Of a stretch of 64,000 bases of DNA, positions 27,713 to 35,407 are shown piece after piece. This DNA is from Streptomyces sp. L2 (GTDB lineage: Bacteria > Actinomycetota > Actinomycetes > Streptomycetales > Streptomycetaceae): the NCBI RefSeq assembly GCF_004124325.1, contig NZ_QBDT01000001.1:4712001-4776000 (forward strand). The letters are read 5' to 3'. Within the stretch, counting starts at the first letter, position 1. Each line of letters begins with the position of its first letter. Under the pieces are notes generated by a model. That model did no database searches. It saw only the letters and a list, made by a program, of their open reading frames with translations, and was not told the origin of the DNA. Both the position numbers and the translations under genes were made by a program.

Positions 27713-30076
27713 GTGCAGGACAACGCGACAGAGGTGACCGCAGCCGGTATCGCGCGGCTCGCCGGGGTGGGCCGGGCCGCCGTCAGCAACTGGCGCCGCC
27801 GGCACGCCGACTTCCCCAAGCCGGTCGGCGGCACCGAGACCAGCCCGTCCTTCGCCCTCGCCGAGGTGGAGTCCTGGCTGCGTGAGCAGGGGAAACTCGC
27901 CGAAGTCCCCCTGCGTGAGCGGGTCTGGCAGCAGGTCGCCGGACACCCCGAGGGGCCGGTCACGGCGCTGGTGCACGCGGGCTGCGCCCTGCTCCTCATC
28001 CATGAGCGGCCGACGGTCTGGCTGGAGGTGGGCGCCGGCTCCGACGAACGCCTGGCCGCGATGCTGCCGGCGGCGCTGGACCAGGTGCTCGTCCCCCGCT
28101 TCGGCGCGGCGCCGGGCCGCCGAGTTCACAGGAGGCAGGCGGCACAGGGGACGGAGGCTGTGAACTCGCCGCTTTCTGTGAACGCCGGCGCGCAGGTTCA
28201 CGCCCCCGACGCGGCGGACAAGGACGGCGCTGTGAACACCCCGGCCCCACTCGGCACCCCGCCGTCAGTTCACACACCGAGTCCGGTCGACACCCCGGTC
28301 GCGCCCACCACCGAGCCCGCGGTTCACAGCGCCACCCCGGTTCACACCCCGCAGCCCCCGCACGCCACCCCCATCCCCGCCCCCACCCCCATCCCCGCCC
28401 CCTCCCCCATCCCCGCCCCCACCCCCGCCGTCCACACCCCCACCGGCCCCCAGCTCTACGCCTCCGCCCCCCTCCTGCGCGGCGCCGCCGAACTCGCCGC
28501 CGACGCCGGCGCCCGGCAGGCCTTCGAGTTCCTCCTCGGACGGCACCTGGACGCCAACCCGCGCCAGTACACGCTCACCCCCGCCGAACTCGCCCGCCTC
28601 ATGGCCGACCTCGCCGGCCTCGCGCGCACCCTCCTCGACCCCGCCTGCGGCACCGGCGCCCTGCTGCGGGCCGTCGACGCCCGCCCCGGCCAGGAGCTGT
28701 ACGCCCAGGACAGCGCCCCCGACCTCGCCGCGCTGACCGCGCTGCGGCTCGCGCTGCATGCCCGCGGCACCGTGCGCGGCGCGGTCGGCGACACCCTGCG
28801 CGCCGACGCCTACCCGGAGCTGCGCGCCGACGCCGTCCTGTGCCACCCGCCGTTCAACGAGCGCAACTGGGGCCACGACGAACTCGCCTACGACGCCCGC
28901 TGGGAGTACGGCTTCCCGGCCCGCACCGAGTCCGAGCTGGCCTGGGTGCAGCACGCCCTCGCCCGCCTCACCGACGGCGGCACCGCCGTGCTGCTCATGC
29001 CCCCGGCGACCGCGTCCCGGCGTTCCGGGCGCCGGATCCGGGCCGACCTGCTGCGCCGGGGAGCACTGCGCGCCGTGGTCGCGCTGCCGGTCGGGGCCGC
29101 GCCGCCGTACAACATCCCGCTGCACCTGTGGGTGCTGCGCCGGCCCGGCAAGGCCCCCGCGGCGCCCGCCGTCCTGCTCGTGGACAGCGGGCGGTTCGCC
29201 GGCGAGGGGCGCGGCGGGCCGGACTGGCGGGCGGTGCGGGACGCCGTCCTGGACGCCTGGCGTGCCTTCGAGCGCGACGGGCGGCTGGAGGAGCGGCCGG
29301 GGCTGGCGCGTTCCGTGCCGGTCATCGACCTCCTCGACGACGACGTGGACCTCGCGCCCGCCCGCCACCTGCCGCCGCCGGCCGTGGCCGACGGCGCGGA
29401 GCAGCTCGCGGTGGTGCGCGAACGCCTCGGCGCGACCCTGCGGCTGAGCGCCGACCTCACCCCGCCGCCCGCCGAGCCGGCCCCGCCGGCCCGCTGGCCG
29501 CTCACCTCCGTCGGCGAACTCGCGCGCGGCGGCGCGCTGCTGATGCGCACCGGCGGGAACGGCGGCCACGCGCGCGTGCCGGTCCTCACGGACCACGACG
29601 TCCTCGCCGGGACGGCGCCCTCCGGGACGCTCCCGGAGAGCGACGAGGAGGCGGTGCTGACGCAGCCCGGCGACGTCGTCGTACCGGTGCTCGGCGGCGG
29701 CTCGATGGCGCGCGTGATCGACGACGTGACGCGGGGCGCCGCCCTGGGGCGCAGCCTGGTGCTGCTGCGCCCCGACCCCACCGCGCTCGACTCCTGGTTC
29801 CTCGCCGGTTTCCTGCGCGGCACCGCCAACCACCGCCAGGCCAGCAGCTACGCCTCCACCGCCACCCGCCTGGACGTGCGCCGCCTGCAACTGCCCCGCC
29901 TCCCGCTGGACGAGCAGCGGCGCTACGGCGCCCGGTTCCGCGCGCTGGACGAGTTCGAGCGGGAGCTCCGGCACGCGAGCCGGCTGGGGGAGCAGCTGGT
30001 GCGGGGGATGTACGACGGGCTCACGGACGGCACGGTGCCGGCCGGCGGGGACGGCGGGGACACCCGGGCGGAGTGA
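27713..30076 (+). CDS. HsdM-like N6-adenine DNA methylase with HTH and specificity-like region; catalytic motif altered
   Basis: The 787-residue protein starts at GTG 27713 behind GAGGGGAG. An AlpA/HTH-like domain opens it (TAAGIARLAGVGRAAVSNWRR), with FALAEVESWLRE. A linker of about 75 residues in a six-residue period (VHTPxP) runs from residue 138. The methylase core has SAM motif I LLDPACGTGALL (Asp near 309), but motif IV reads CHPPFNERNWG, with His 378 where Asn, Asp or Ser is expected. The C-terminal part resembles an HsdS half (PLTSVGELARGG, LVLLRPDPTALDSWFLAGFL). There is no HsdR or restriction gene nearby. It could be a solitary methylase, a dead enzyme or a DNA-binding regulator. 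Confidence 0.82.
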   Translation: MQDNATEVTAAGIARLAGVGRAAVSNWRRRHADFPKPVGGTETSPSFALAEVESWLREQGKLAEVPLRERVWQQVAGHPEGPVTALVHAGCALLLIHERPTVWLEVGAGSDERLAAMLPAALDQVLVPRFGAAPGRRVHRRQAAQGTEAVNSPLSVNAGAQVHAPDAADKDGAVNTPAPLGTPPSVHTPSPVDTPVAPTTEPAVHSATPVHTPQPPHATPIPAPTPIPAPSPIPAPTPAVHTPTGPQLYASAPLLRGAAELAADAGARQAFEFLLGRHLDANPRQYTLTPAELARLMADLAGLARTLLDPACGTGALLRAVDARPGQELYAQDSAPDLAALTALRLALHARGTVRGAVGDTLRADAYPELRADAVLCHPPFNERNWGHDELAYDARWEYGFPARTESELAWVQHALARLTDGGTAVLLMPPATASRRSGRRIRADLLRRGALRAVVALPVGAAPPYNIPLHLWVLRRPGKAPAAPAVLLVDSGRFAGEGRGGPDWRAVRDAVLDAWRAFERDGRLEERPGLARSVPVIDLLDDDVDLAPARHLPPPAVADGAEQLAVVRERLGATLRLSADLTPPPAEPAPPARWPLTSVGELARGGALLMRTGGNGGHARVPVLTDHDVLAGTAPSGTLPESDEEAVLTQPGDVVVPVLGGGSMARVIDDVTRGAALGRSLVLLRPDPTALDSWFLAGFLRGTANHRQASSYASTATRLDVRRLQLPRLPLDEQRRYGARFRALDEFERELRHASRLGEQLVRGMYDGLTDGTVPAGGDGGDTRAE
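28124..28345. repeat. 18-bp lattice of GTTCAC/GTGAAC hexamers inside the methylase gene
   Basis: Hexamers GTTCAC or its complement GTGAAC start at 28124, 28160, 28178, 28196, 28232, 28268, 28322 and 28340. All intervals are multiples of 18 bp. They are in frame as Val-His (GTT CAC, five times) or Val-Asn (GTG AAC, three times). The lattice continues at protein level as an IPAPTP-type six-residue repeat to about 28430, without the hexamer. Confidence 0.85.
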
Positions 30077-30209
30077 CAACGGTTCGGTACACCTTGGACC
30101 GGTTGTCCGTGCCGGGCCATATGCTCGAAGCGACAATCGCACGACCGGCGTTGCCCGCGACGGGCGGCGCCGGTCGGATGTACGCCCTCCTCAGGCATCA
30201 GGAGCAGCC

Positions 30210-30887
30210 ATGCAAGGCCACGGCTACGCACAGCCGGTGAAGCAGCCGCCGCACCCCGCGTGGCTGGTCATCCTGCGCGTGCTGTTCGTCGCGGTCGGGG
30301 TCTTCACCATCGGCTTCCTGTCCTGGCCGATGATGCTGCGGCTGGCGGTCGTCACCCGTAAGTCGCTGGACTGGGGCCTGTTCGTGGCGGCGCTGGTGGC
30401 CGATGTCCTCGCCATCGTGCTGCTGGGCACCGAGCCCGGCGACGAGATCCACACCACCGGCGGCTACGTCGGCCTCTTCCTGCTCCTGGGCACACTGGTG
30501 GCCGCCATCGCCTACTACCTGACCGCGGAGATACGGCACTTCCAGCTGCGGCAGCAGGCGTACGCCGCGAGCGGGACGGCCGGGTACGGCTATCCGGGGC
30601 CGGCGTCGCCGTCGCCGTTCACGTCGACGACCGTACCGACGATGCGGCCCGGGCCCACGGCGCACAGCGCGCCCGTCATGCCGCACACGCCGCCCCCCGC
30701 GCACACGCCGCCCCCCGCGCACACGCCCGTGCCGCAGCGGCCCACGCCGTCGACGCCGCCGCAGCGCCCGGCGCCCGTACGGATCGACCAGGTCCGCGCC
30801 GAGCTGGACGAGTTGAGCGACTACCTGCGCAAGCACGACGGGCATGCCGACGGGCAGCAGGGCGCCGGGAACGAGGGCGGAAGGTGA
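30210..30887 (+). CDS. Membrane protein co-transcribed with a Ser/Thr kinase
   Basis: The 225-residue protein has an N-terminal membrane domain of three to four helices (VILRVLFVAVGVFTIGFLS, SLDWGLFVAALVADVLAIVL, YVGLFLLLGTLVAAIAYYL). A cytoplasmic Pro/Thr/His-rich tail with short PPPAHT repeats follows, ending in a helix RIDQVRAELDELSDYLRKH. ATG 30210 follows GGAGCAG. Its stop overlaps the GTG of the kinase by four bases, so the two are coupled. It may be a membrane docking partner or substrate of the kinase; this is inference. Confidence 0.7.
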   Translation: MQGHGYAQPVKQPPHPAWLVILRVLFVAVGVFTIGFLSWPMMLRLAVVTRKSLDWGLFVAALVADVLAIVLLGTEPGDEIHTTGGYVGLFLLLGTLVAAIAYYLTAEIRHFQLRQQAYAASGTAGYGYPGPASPSPFTSTTVPTMRPGPTAHSAPVMPHTPPPAHTPPPAHTPVPQRPTPSTPPQRPAPVRIDQVRAELDELSDYLRKHDGHADGQQGAGNEGGR

Positions 30888-32422
30888 CCGTGGCGGCGAC
30901 GGGACGGGTGGTCGCCGGCCGCTACGCGCTGTCCACGCTCATCGGGCAGGGCGGCATGGGCCAGGTGTGGACGGCCTACGACCAGCGGCTGGACCGGCGG
31001 GTGGCGGTGAAGCTGCTGCGCCCCGACAAGGTGGCCGGGCAGGAGGCCGACGAGCTGCGCCGCCGGTTCGTGCGCGAGTGCCGGGTGACCGCGCAGGTCG
31101 ACCACCCCGGCCTGGTCACCGTGCACGACGCGGGCAGCGAGGGAGAGGAGCTGTTCCTCGTCATGCAGTACGTCGACGGCGCGGACCTCTCCGACCACCT
31201 CGCCGAGCACGACCCGTACCCGTGGCAGTGGGCGGTCGCGGTGGCCGCGCAGCTGTGCGCCGTGCTGAGCGCCGTGCACGCCGTGCCGATCGTGCACCGC
31301 GACCTCAAGCCGCGCAACGTGATGGTGAAGCAGGACGGCACGGTCACCGTCCTCGACCTGGGCGTGGCGTCCGTGATGGACAGCGACACCACCCGCCTCA
31401 CGCACACCGGCTCACCCATCGGCTCGCCCGCCTACATGGCCCCGGAGCAGGCGATGGGCGGCGCGGTCGGCCCGTACACCGACCTGTACGCGCTCGGCGT
31501 CCTGCTGCACGAACTGCTCAGCGGGGACGTGCCGTTCGCCGGCTCCACCGCGCTCGGCGTGCTGCACCGGCACCTGTACGAGCCGCCGCTGCCCGTGCGC
31601 CGTATCCGGCCGGAGGTGCCCGAGGCGCTGGAGACCCTGGTGCTGAGCCTGCTCGCCAAGGACCCGCAGGCTCGCCCGGCGTCCGCGCAGGAGGTGTACG
31701 AGCACCTGGCGCTGCTCCTGCCAGCGCGCGGGACGCCCACCGGCGCGCCCCTGGACCCCACGCGCCCCTTCCTGCGTCCGCACGCCCCCTGGCCGGACCG
31801 CGCGCGCACGCCCGCACCCCAGCCGGCCCCCGTCGCGCCCGCGCCGCCCGCCGCCGAGAAGCCCGATGTCGCGGCCGCGGTCGACGAGGTCAAGCGGCTG
31901 CTCGGCGAGGGCCGCATCACCCAGGCCGTCGACATCCTCGGCGCGATCCTGCCCGCCGCCGCCGAACAGCACGGCGAGCACTCCCCGGTGGTGCGGACGC
32001 TGCGCAAGCAGTACGCGGCCACCCTCATGGACGACGGCCAGTACCGGCGCGCGATGCCCGAACTGCGCCGCCTCGCCGACGAACGCGCCGCCGAGGCGGG
32101 CCAGGCCGACCCGCAGTCCCTGCGCTTCCGCTACGAGGCCGCGCAGTGCCTGGAGCAGCTCGGCGAACCCGCGGCGGCGCTCGCCGAGTACCGCGCGCTG
32201 CTGCCGTACTACGAGAACCAGTACGTCTCCGGCGACCCGCAGCTCGCCCACGACGTGCGCCGCCGCATCGGGCACCTGCTGCTCGCCGTGGGCGACCGCC
32301 CGGCCGCCCACGACACGCTCGTACGGCTCCTGATGGACGTCGAACGGCTGCACGGCCCCGGGCATCCGCTCGTGGCCGACATCCGACGCACCCTGCAATG
32401 GCTGGGACAGGTGCGCGGATAG
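30884..32422 (+). CDS. Soluble Ser/Thr protein kinase with TPR-like C-terminus
   Basis: The 512-residue protein is a PknB-type Hanks kinase. It has a Gly loop (IGQGGMGQVWTAYD), catalytic Lys in VAVKLL, catalytic loop VHRDLKPRNVM, a DLG instead of DFG metal motif (VLDLGVASVMD), activation loop GSPIGSPAYMAPEQ and lobe motif DLYALGVLLHELL. After residue 290 a Pro-rich linker leads to a helical region of about 170 residues (RITQAVDILGAILPAAAEQ, AAALAEYRALLPYYENQ) that looks like TPR repeats. No membrane helix is present, unlike classical PknB; the upstream membrane protein may tether it. Confidence 0.9.
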   Translation: MTVAATGRVVAGRYALSTLIGQGGMGQVWTAYDQRLDRRVAVKLLRPDKVAGQEADELRRRFVRECRVTAQVDHPGLVTVHDAGSEGEELFLVMQYVDGADLSDHLAEHDPYPWQWAVAVAAQLCAVLSAVHAVPIVHRDLKPRNVMVKQDGTVTVLDLGVASVMDSDTTRLTHTGSPIGSPAYMAPEQAMGGAVGPYTDLYALGVLLHELLSGDVPFAGSTALGVLHRHLYEPPLPVRRIRPEVPEALETLVLSLLAKDPQARPASAQEVYEHLALLLPARGTPTGAPLDPTRPFLRPHAPWPDRARTPAPQPAPVAPAPPAAEKPDVAAAVDEVKRLLGEGRITQAVDILGAILPAAAEQHGEHSPVVRTLRKQYAATLMDDGQYRRAMPELRRLADERAAEAGQADPQSLRFRYEAAQCLEQLGEPAAALAEYRALLPYYENQYVSGDPQLAHDVRRRIGHLLLAVGDRPAAHDTLVRLLMDVERLHGPGHPLVADIRRTLQWLGQVRG

Positions 32423-32563
32423 ATCTTTTACGTTTCCCTGGCCCAAACTTGTGATCTTCCAGGGGGGATGTTTTCCGAACACGGGAACGGCGCGGGATAC
32501 GGTGCGCTCCGTTTCAGCCAAGCACGCGCGTGTACCGCCGCGCACAACAGGGGTGGGGTTCTC

Positions 32564-33391
32564 ATGGCCGGCCATCGGCAGTCGAAGAGGCGCAGATACA
32601 TCACGTGGGGCGTGGCGGGCGCCGCCGTCGTCGCCGGGGCCGGCATCGCCGCGCAGACCTCCATGGCCGCCACGTCCTGGCCCGCGCAGCGGACGTACAC
32701 CGGGCGCGCCTTCGACACCTGCACCGCCCCCTCCAAGTCCACGATGCAGCACTGGCACACCGGCTACTACGGCGCCGCCGCCGTCTACATAGGCGGCAAG
32801 AACCGCGGTTGCGGCCAGCCCAACCTGACCTCCTCCTGGGTGTCCTACGTCAGCCACCTGGGCTGGAAGCTCATCCCGATCTACGTCGGCGCCCAGCCGC
32901 CCTGCCAGACCGGCAGCAACCCGGAGAAGATCAGCGCCTCCACCGCCTCCTCCCTCGGCACCAGCGACGCCAAGGACGCGGTGGCCAAGGCCTCCGCCCT
33001 GGGGATGAAGGCCGGCAGCGCGATCTACCTCGACATGGAGCCGTACGACATCAAGAACACGTCGTGCAACAACGCCGTGCTCACCTATGTGCGCGCGTTC
33101 GACAAGGAGCTGCGCGCCAAGACGTATCGCGCGGGCTACTACGGCTTCACCAGCTCCAGCGCCAAGGCCATCGCCACCGCGAGCAACAAGACGGACCTGC
33201 CGGGCAACCTCTGGTACGCGCTGTGGGACAAGACCAACACCACCACCAAGGACTGGCCGTGGGGCGCCACCCAGTTCACCCAGCACAGCCGCGCCCACCA
33301 GTACATGGTCAACAGCAAGGAGACCCACGGCGGGGTCACCCTGACCATCGACCGTGACGCCTGGGACGGCCCGGTGGCGATCACCGGCTGA
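32564..33391 (+). CDS. Secreted DUF1906 glycoside-hydrolase-like protein (Rv2525c type)
   Basis: The 275-residue protein has a basic N-terminus with consecutive Arg and a hydrophobic segment ending AAQTSMAA, possibly a Tat signal (RRRYITWGVAG). The mature part is a TIM-barrel-like DUF1906 domain: FDTCTAPS, YYGAAAVYIGG, SWVSYVSHLGWKLIPIYVG, AIYLDMEPYD with acidic residues at the expected active-site strand, AGYYGFTSS and LWYALWDK. The family is secreted and may act on cell-wall glycans; the substrate is unproven. ATG 32564 with AGGGGTGGGG upstream is preferred to the longer frame from 32468. Confidence 0.85.
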   Translation: MAGHRQSKRRRYITWGVAGAAVVAGAGIAAQTSMAATSWPAQRTYTGRAFDTCTAPSKSTMQHWHTGYYGAAAVYIGGKNRGCGQPNLTSSWVSYVSHLGWKLIPIYVGAQPPCQTGSNPEKISASTASSLGTSDAKDAVAKASALGMKAGSAIYLDMEPYDIKNTSCNNAVLTYVRAFDKELRAKTYRAGYYGFTSSSAKAIATASNKTDLPGNLWYALWDKTNTTTKDWPWGATQFTQHSRAHQYMVNSKETHGGVTLTIDRDAWDGPVAITG

Positions 33392-33589
33392 CCCGGCGGC
33401 CCCGGGGAGCGGCGCGGCGGTGCCCGAAGCCGGTGCGAATCGTTGGTCGGATGGGTTGGCCACAGCCTGCCCACTGCCTACCATCGATCACCGCAAGACT
33501 TTGTGCGCCCGCCCGTCGCCCGACCACCACCCCTGGCGGAGGCGCTGGCGCGCCGCACCTGTCATTGCAATCTCCCCCTGGAGGTTTCC

Positions 33590-34240
33590 TTGCACCGCCC
33601 TCGTCGTACCGCGCTCGTCCTCTCCGCCGCGATCGTCGCCGCGGGCCCCCTCCTCACCGCGTGCGGAAACGATGCGCACCCTGGCGCGGCGGCCGTCGTC
33701 GGAGGGCAGCGAATCACCGTCTCGCAGCTGCAGGACCGCGTCGACGAGGTGCGGCAGGCGCAGCGCGCGGCGGTGTCGGACCCGGCGCAGTACCAGCAGG
33801 TGCTCACCTCCACCAGCAGCCTCACCCGGGACACCCTGCACAACATGGTCCTGGACCGGGTCCTGCACCGCGCCGCCCAGGACGAGGACATCTCCGTGAC
33901 CCGCAACGAGGTGCAGAAGATGCGCGCCGGCCTGGAGCAGCAGGCCGGGGGAGCCAAGGGCCTGGAGATGGCCTGGCTGCAGAAGTTCGGCATCGCCCCG
34001 AGCCGCCTCGACGACAACCTGCGCCTCCAGCTGGAGGCGCAGAAGCTGGCCGCCAAGCTGGGCACGGACACCACCCAGCCCGCCTTCTGGAACGCCCTGT
34101 CCCAGGCGTCGAAGGAGCTGCACATCGACCTCAACCCGCGCTACGGCTCGTGGAACGTGCAGAAGAGCGGTCGCGTGGACGCGAAGACACCGTGGGTGCG
34201 AGAGGTCACCTCGGCGGGGTCGCAGCAGCAGACGGCGTAG
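33590..34240 (+). CDS. SurA N-domain lipoprotein with TTG start
   Basis: The 216-residue protein resembles the chaperone N-domain of SurA/PrsA foldases. It starts with a lipoprotein signal ending GPLLTAC (Cys at about residue 24), then AAAVVGGQRITVSQLQDRVDEV, and helices VLDRVLHRAAQDEDISVTRNEV. No PPIase domain follows, so it is a chaperone-type lipoprotein rather than an isomerase. The start is TTG 33590, with GGAGG five bases upstream. Upstream in-frame GTG codons have no ribosome site and would bury the signal peptide. It lies about 90 bp before mazG on the same strand. Confidence 0.85.
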   Translation: MHRPRRTALVLSAAIVAAGPLLTACGNDAHPGAAAVVGGQRITVSQLQDRVDEVRQAQRAAVSDPAQYQQVLTSTSSLTRDTLHNMVLDRVLHRAAQDEDISVTRNEVQKMRAGLEQQAGGAKGLEMAWLQKFGIAPSRLDDNLRLQLEAQKLAAKLGTDTTQPAFWNALSQASKELHIDLNPRYGSWNVQKSGRVDAKTPWVREVTSAGSQQQTA

Positions 34241-34331
34241 GCGGCGACCAGCCGGTCACATGATCTGTTGATCCCCTCGCCCCTGTGGACAACCCGGGCC
34301 GTCCGTCCTCGCGGTGGGTTACGTTCGGATT

Positions 34332-35351
34332 GTGAACGACATCAGTCCCGCACCCGCCGCCACCACCCCGGCCGACGACCCCGGCCGTGTCGTCCTGCTC
34401 ACCACCAGCCACCGCGTCGCGCCCGGCCTGCTGTCCTGGCCCGCCTGGCAGGCGCTGCGCGACGCCGACCGCGTGCTGTGCGCGGACGGCGCGCATCCGC
34501 AGCTGCCGTACCTGCGCGACGCCGGGATAGCGGTGGAGGGGGCGTCCCCCACCGCGCGGGAGCTGGTCGACGCCTGCGCCGGCGGGCGGACGGTGGCCGT
34601 CGTGGCGACCGGCGAGGGCGAGCCGGCCCTCACCGACGGGCTGGCCCGGCTGGCCGGCTCCGGCCGCGTGCGGATGCCCGAGCTGGAGCTGCTGCCCGCC
34701 TCCTACGACCTGCCCGGCGCCCGGCTCCTCGACCTCGTCCAGGTCATGGACCGCATCCGCGCCGAGTGCCCCTGGTCGTCCCGGCAGACCCACCTCGGCC
34801 TGGCGAAGTACGGCATCGAGGAGGCGTACGAACTCGTCGAGGCGATCGAGGCCGGCGATCGCGACGAACTCCGCGAGGAGCTGGGTGACGTCCTCCTCCA
34901 GGTCGTCTTCCACTCCCGGATCGCCGAGGAGGACCCCGACGCGCCGTTCTCGATCGACGACGTGGCCGGCGGCATCGTCGCCAAGCTGATCCACCGCCAC
35001 CCGCACGTCTTCGGGGAGGAGACGGCCGAGACGCCCGAGGAGGTCAAGGCGCACTGGCTGCGCACCAAGGCCGAGGAGAAGCGCCGCACCTCGGTGACGG
35101 AGGGCGTGCCGCTCGGCCAGCCCGGCCTCGCCCTCACCGCCAAACTGGCCTCCCGCGCCCGCACGGCGCACCTGGACGTGCCGCTCCCCCAGGGGGAGGG
35201 CATCGGCTACGAACTGCTGGCCCTGGCGGCCCGCGCCGAGGCCGAGGGCGTCGACCCGGAGGCGGCCCTGCGGGCGGCGGCCCGGGTGTACCGGGACGCG
35301 ATACGGGCCGCCGAAGGCGGAGGGGCCGAGGGGCCGAAGTGCAGGGACTGA
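34332..35351 (+). CDS. mazG: Nucleoside triphosphate pyrophosphohydrolase MazG
   Basis: MazG hydrolyses non-canonical or excess NTPs to monophosphates. The 339-residue protein has an N-terminal region of about 120 residues resembling a reduced tetrapyrrole-methylase-like domain, as in YabN-type MazG. The MazG domain follows: VMDRIRAECPWSSRQTH, the metal-binding helix EEAYELVEAIE, REELGDVLLQVVFHSRIAEE, and a second conserved section (KLIHRHPHVFG). GTG 34332 (VNDISPAP) is chosen. There is no ribosome site; TACGTT lies ten bases upstream, so leaderless translation is likely. GTG 34314 is the alternative. Confidence 0.93.
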   Translation: MNDISPAPAATTPADDPGRVVLLTTSHRVAPGLLSWPAWQALRDADRVLCADGAHPQLPYLRDAGIAVEGASPTARELVDACAGGRTVAVVATGEGEPALTDGLARLAGSGRVRMPELELLPASYDLPGARLLDLVQVMDRIRAECPWSSRQTHLGLAKYGIEEAYELVEAIEAGDRDELREELGDVLLQVVFHSRIAEEDPDAPFSIDDVAGGIVAKLIHRHPHVFGEETAETPEEVKAHWLRTKAEEKRRTSVTEGVPLGQPGLALTAKLASRARTAHLDVPLPQGEGIGYELLALAARAEAEGVDPEAALRAAARVYRDAIRAAEGGGAEGPKCRD

Positions 35352-35407
35352 CGGAGGGTCCGCGGGTAGGCTGAATCGCACCGCTGGGTGTTCTGCGTGG
35401 GGGGTGC

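Noticed and set aside
30078..30108. Imperfect inverted repeat ACAAC-GGT...ACCGGTTGT
   Set aside because: It needs a bulge and has only about eight paired bases; it is too weak to call an operator or terminator.
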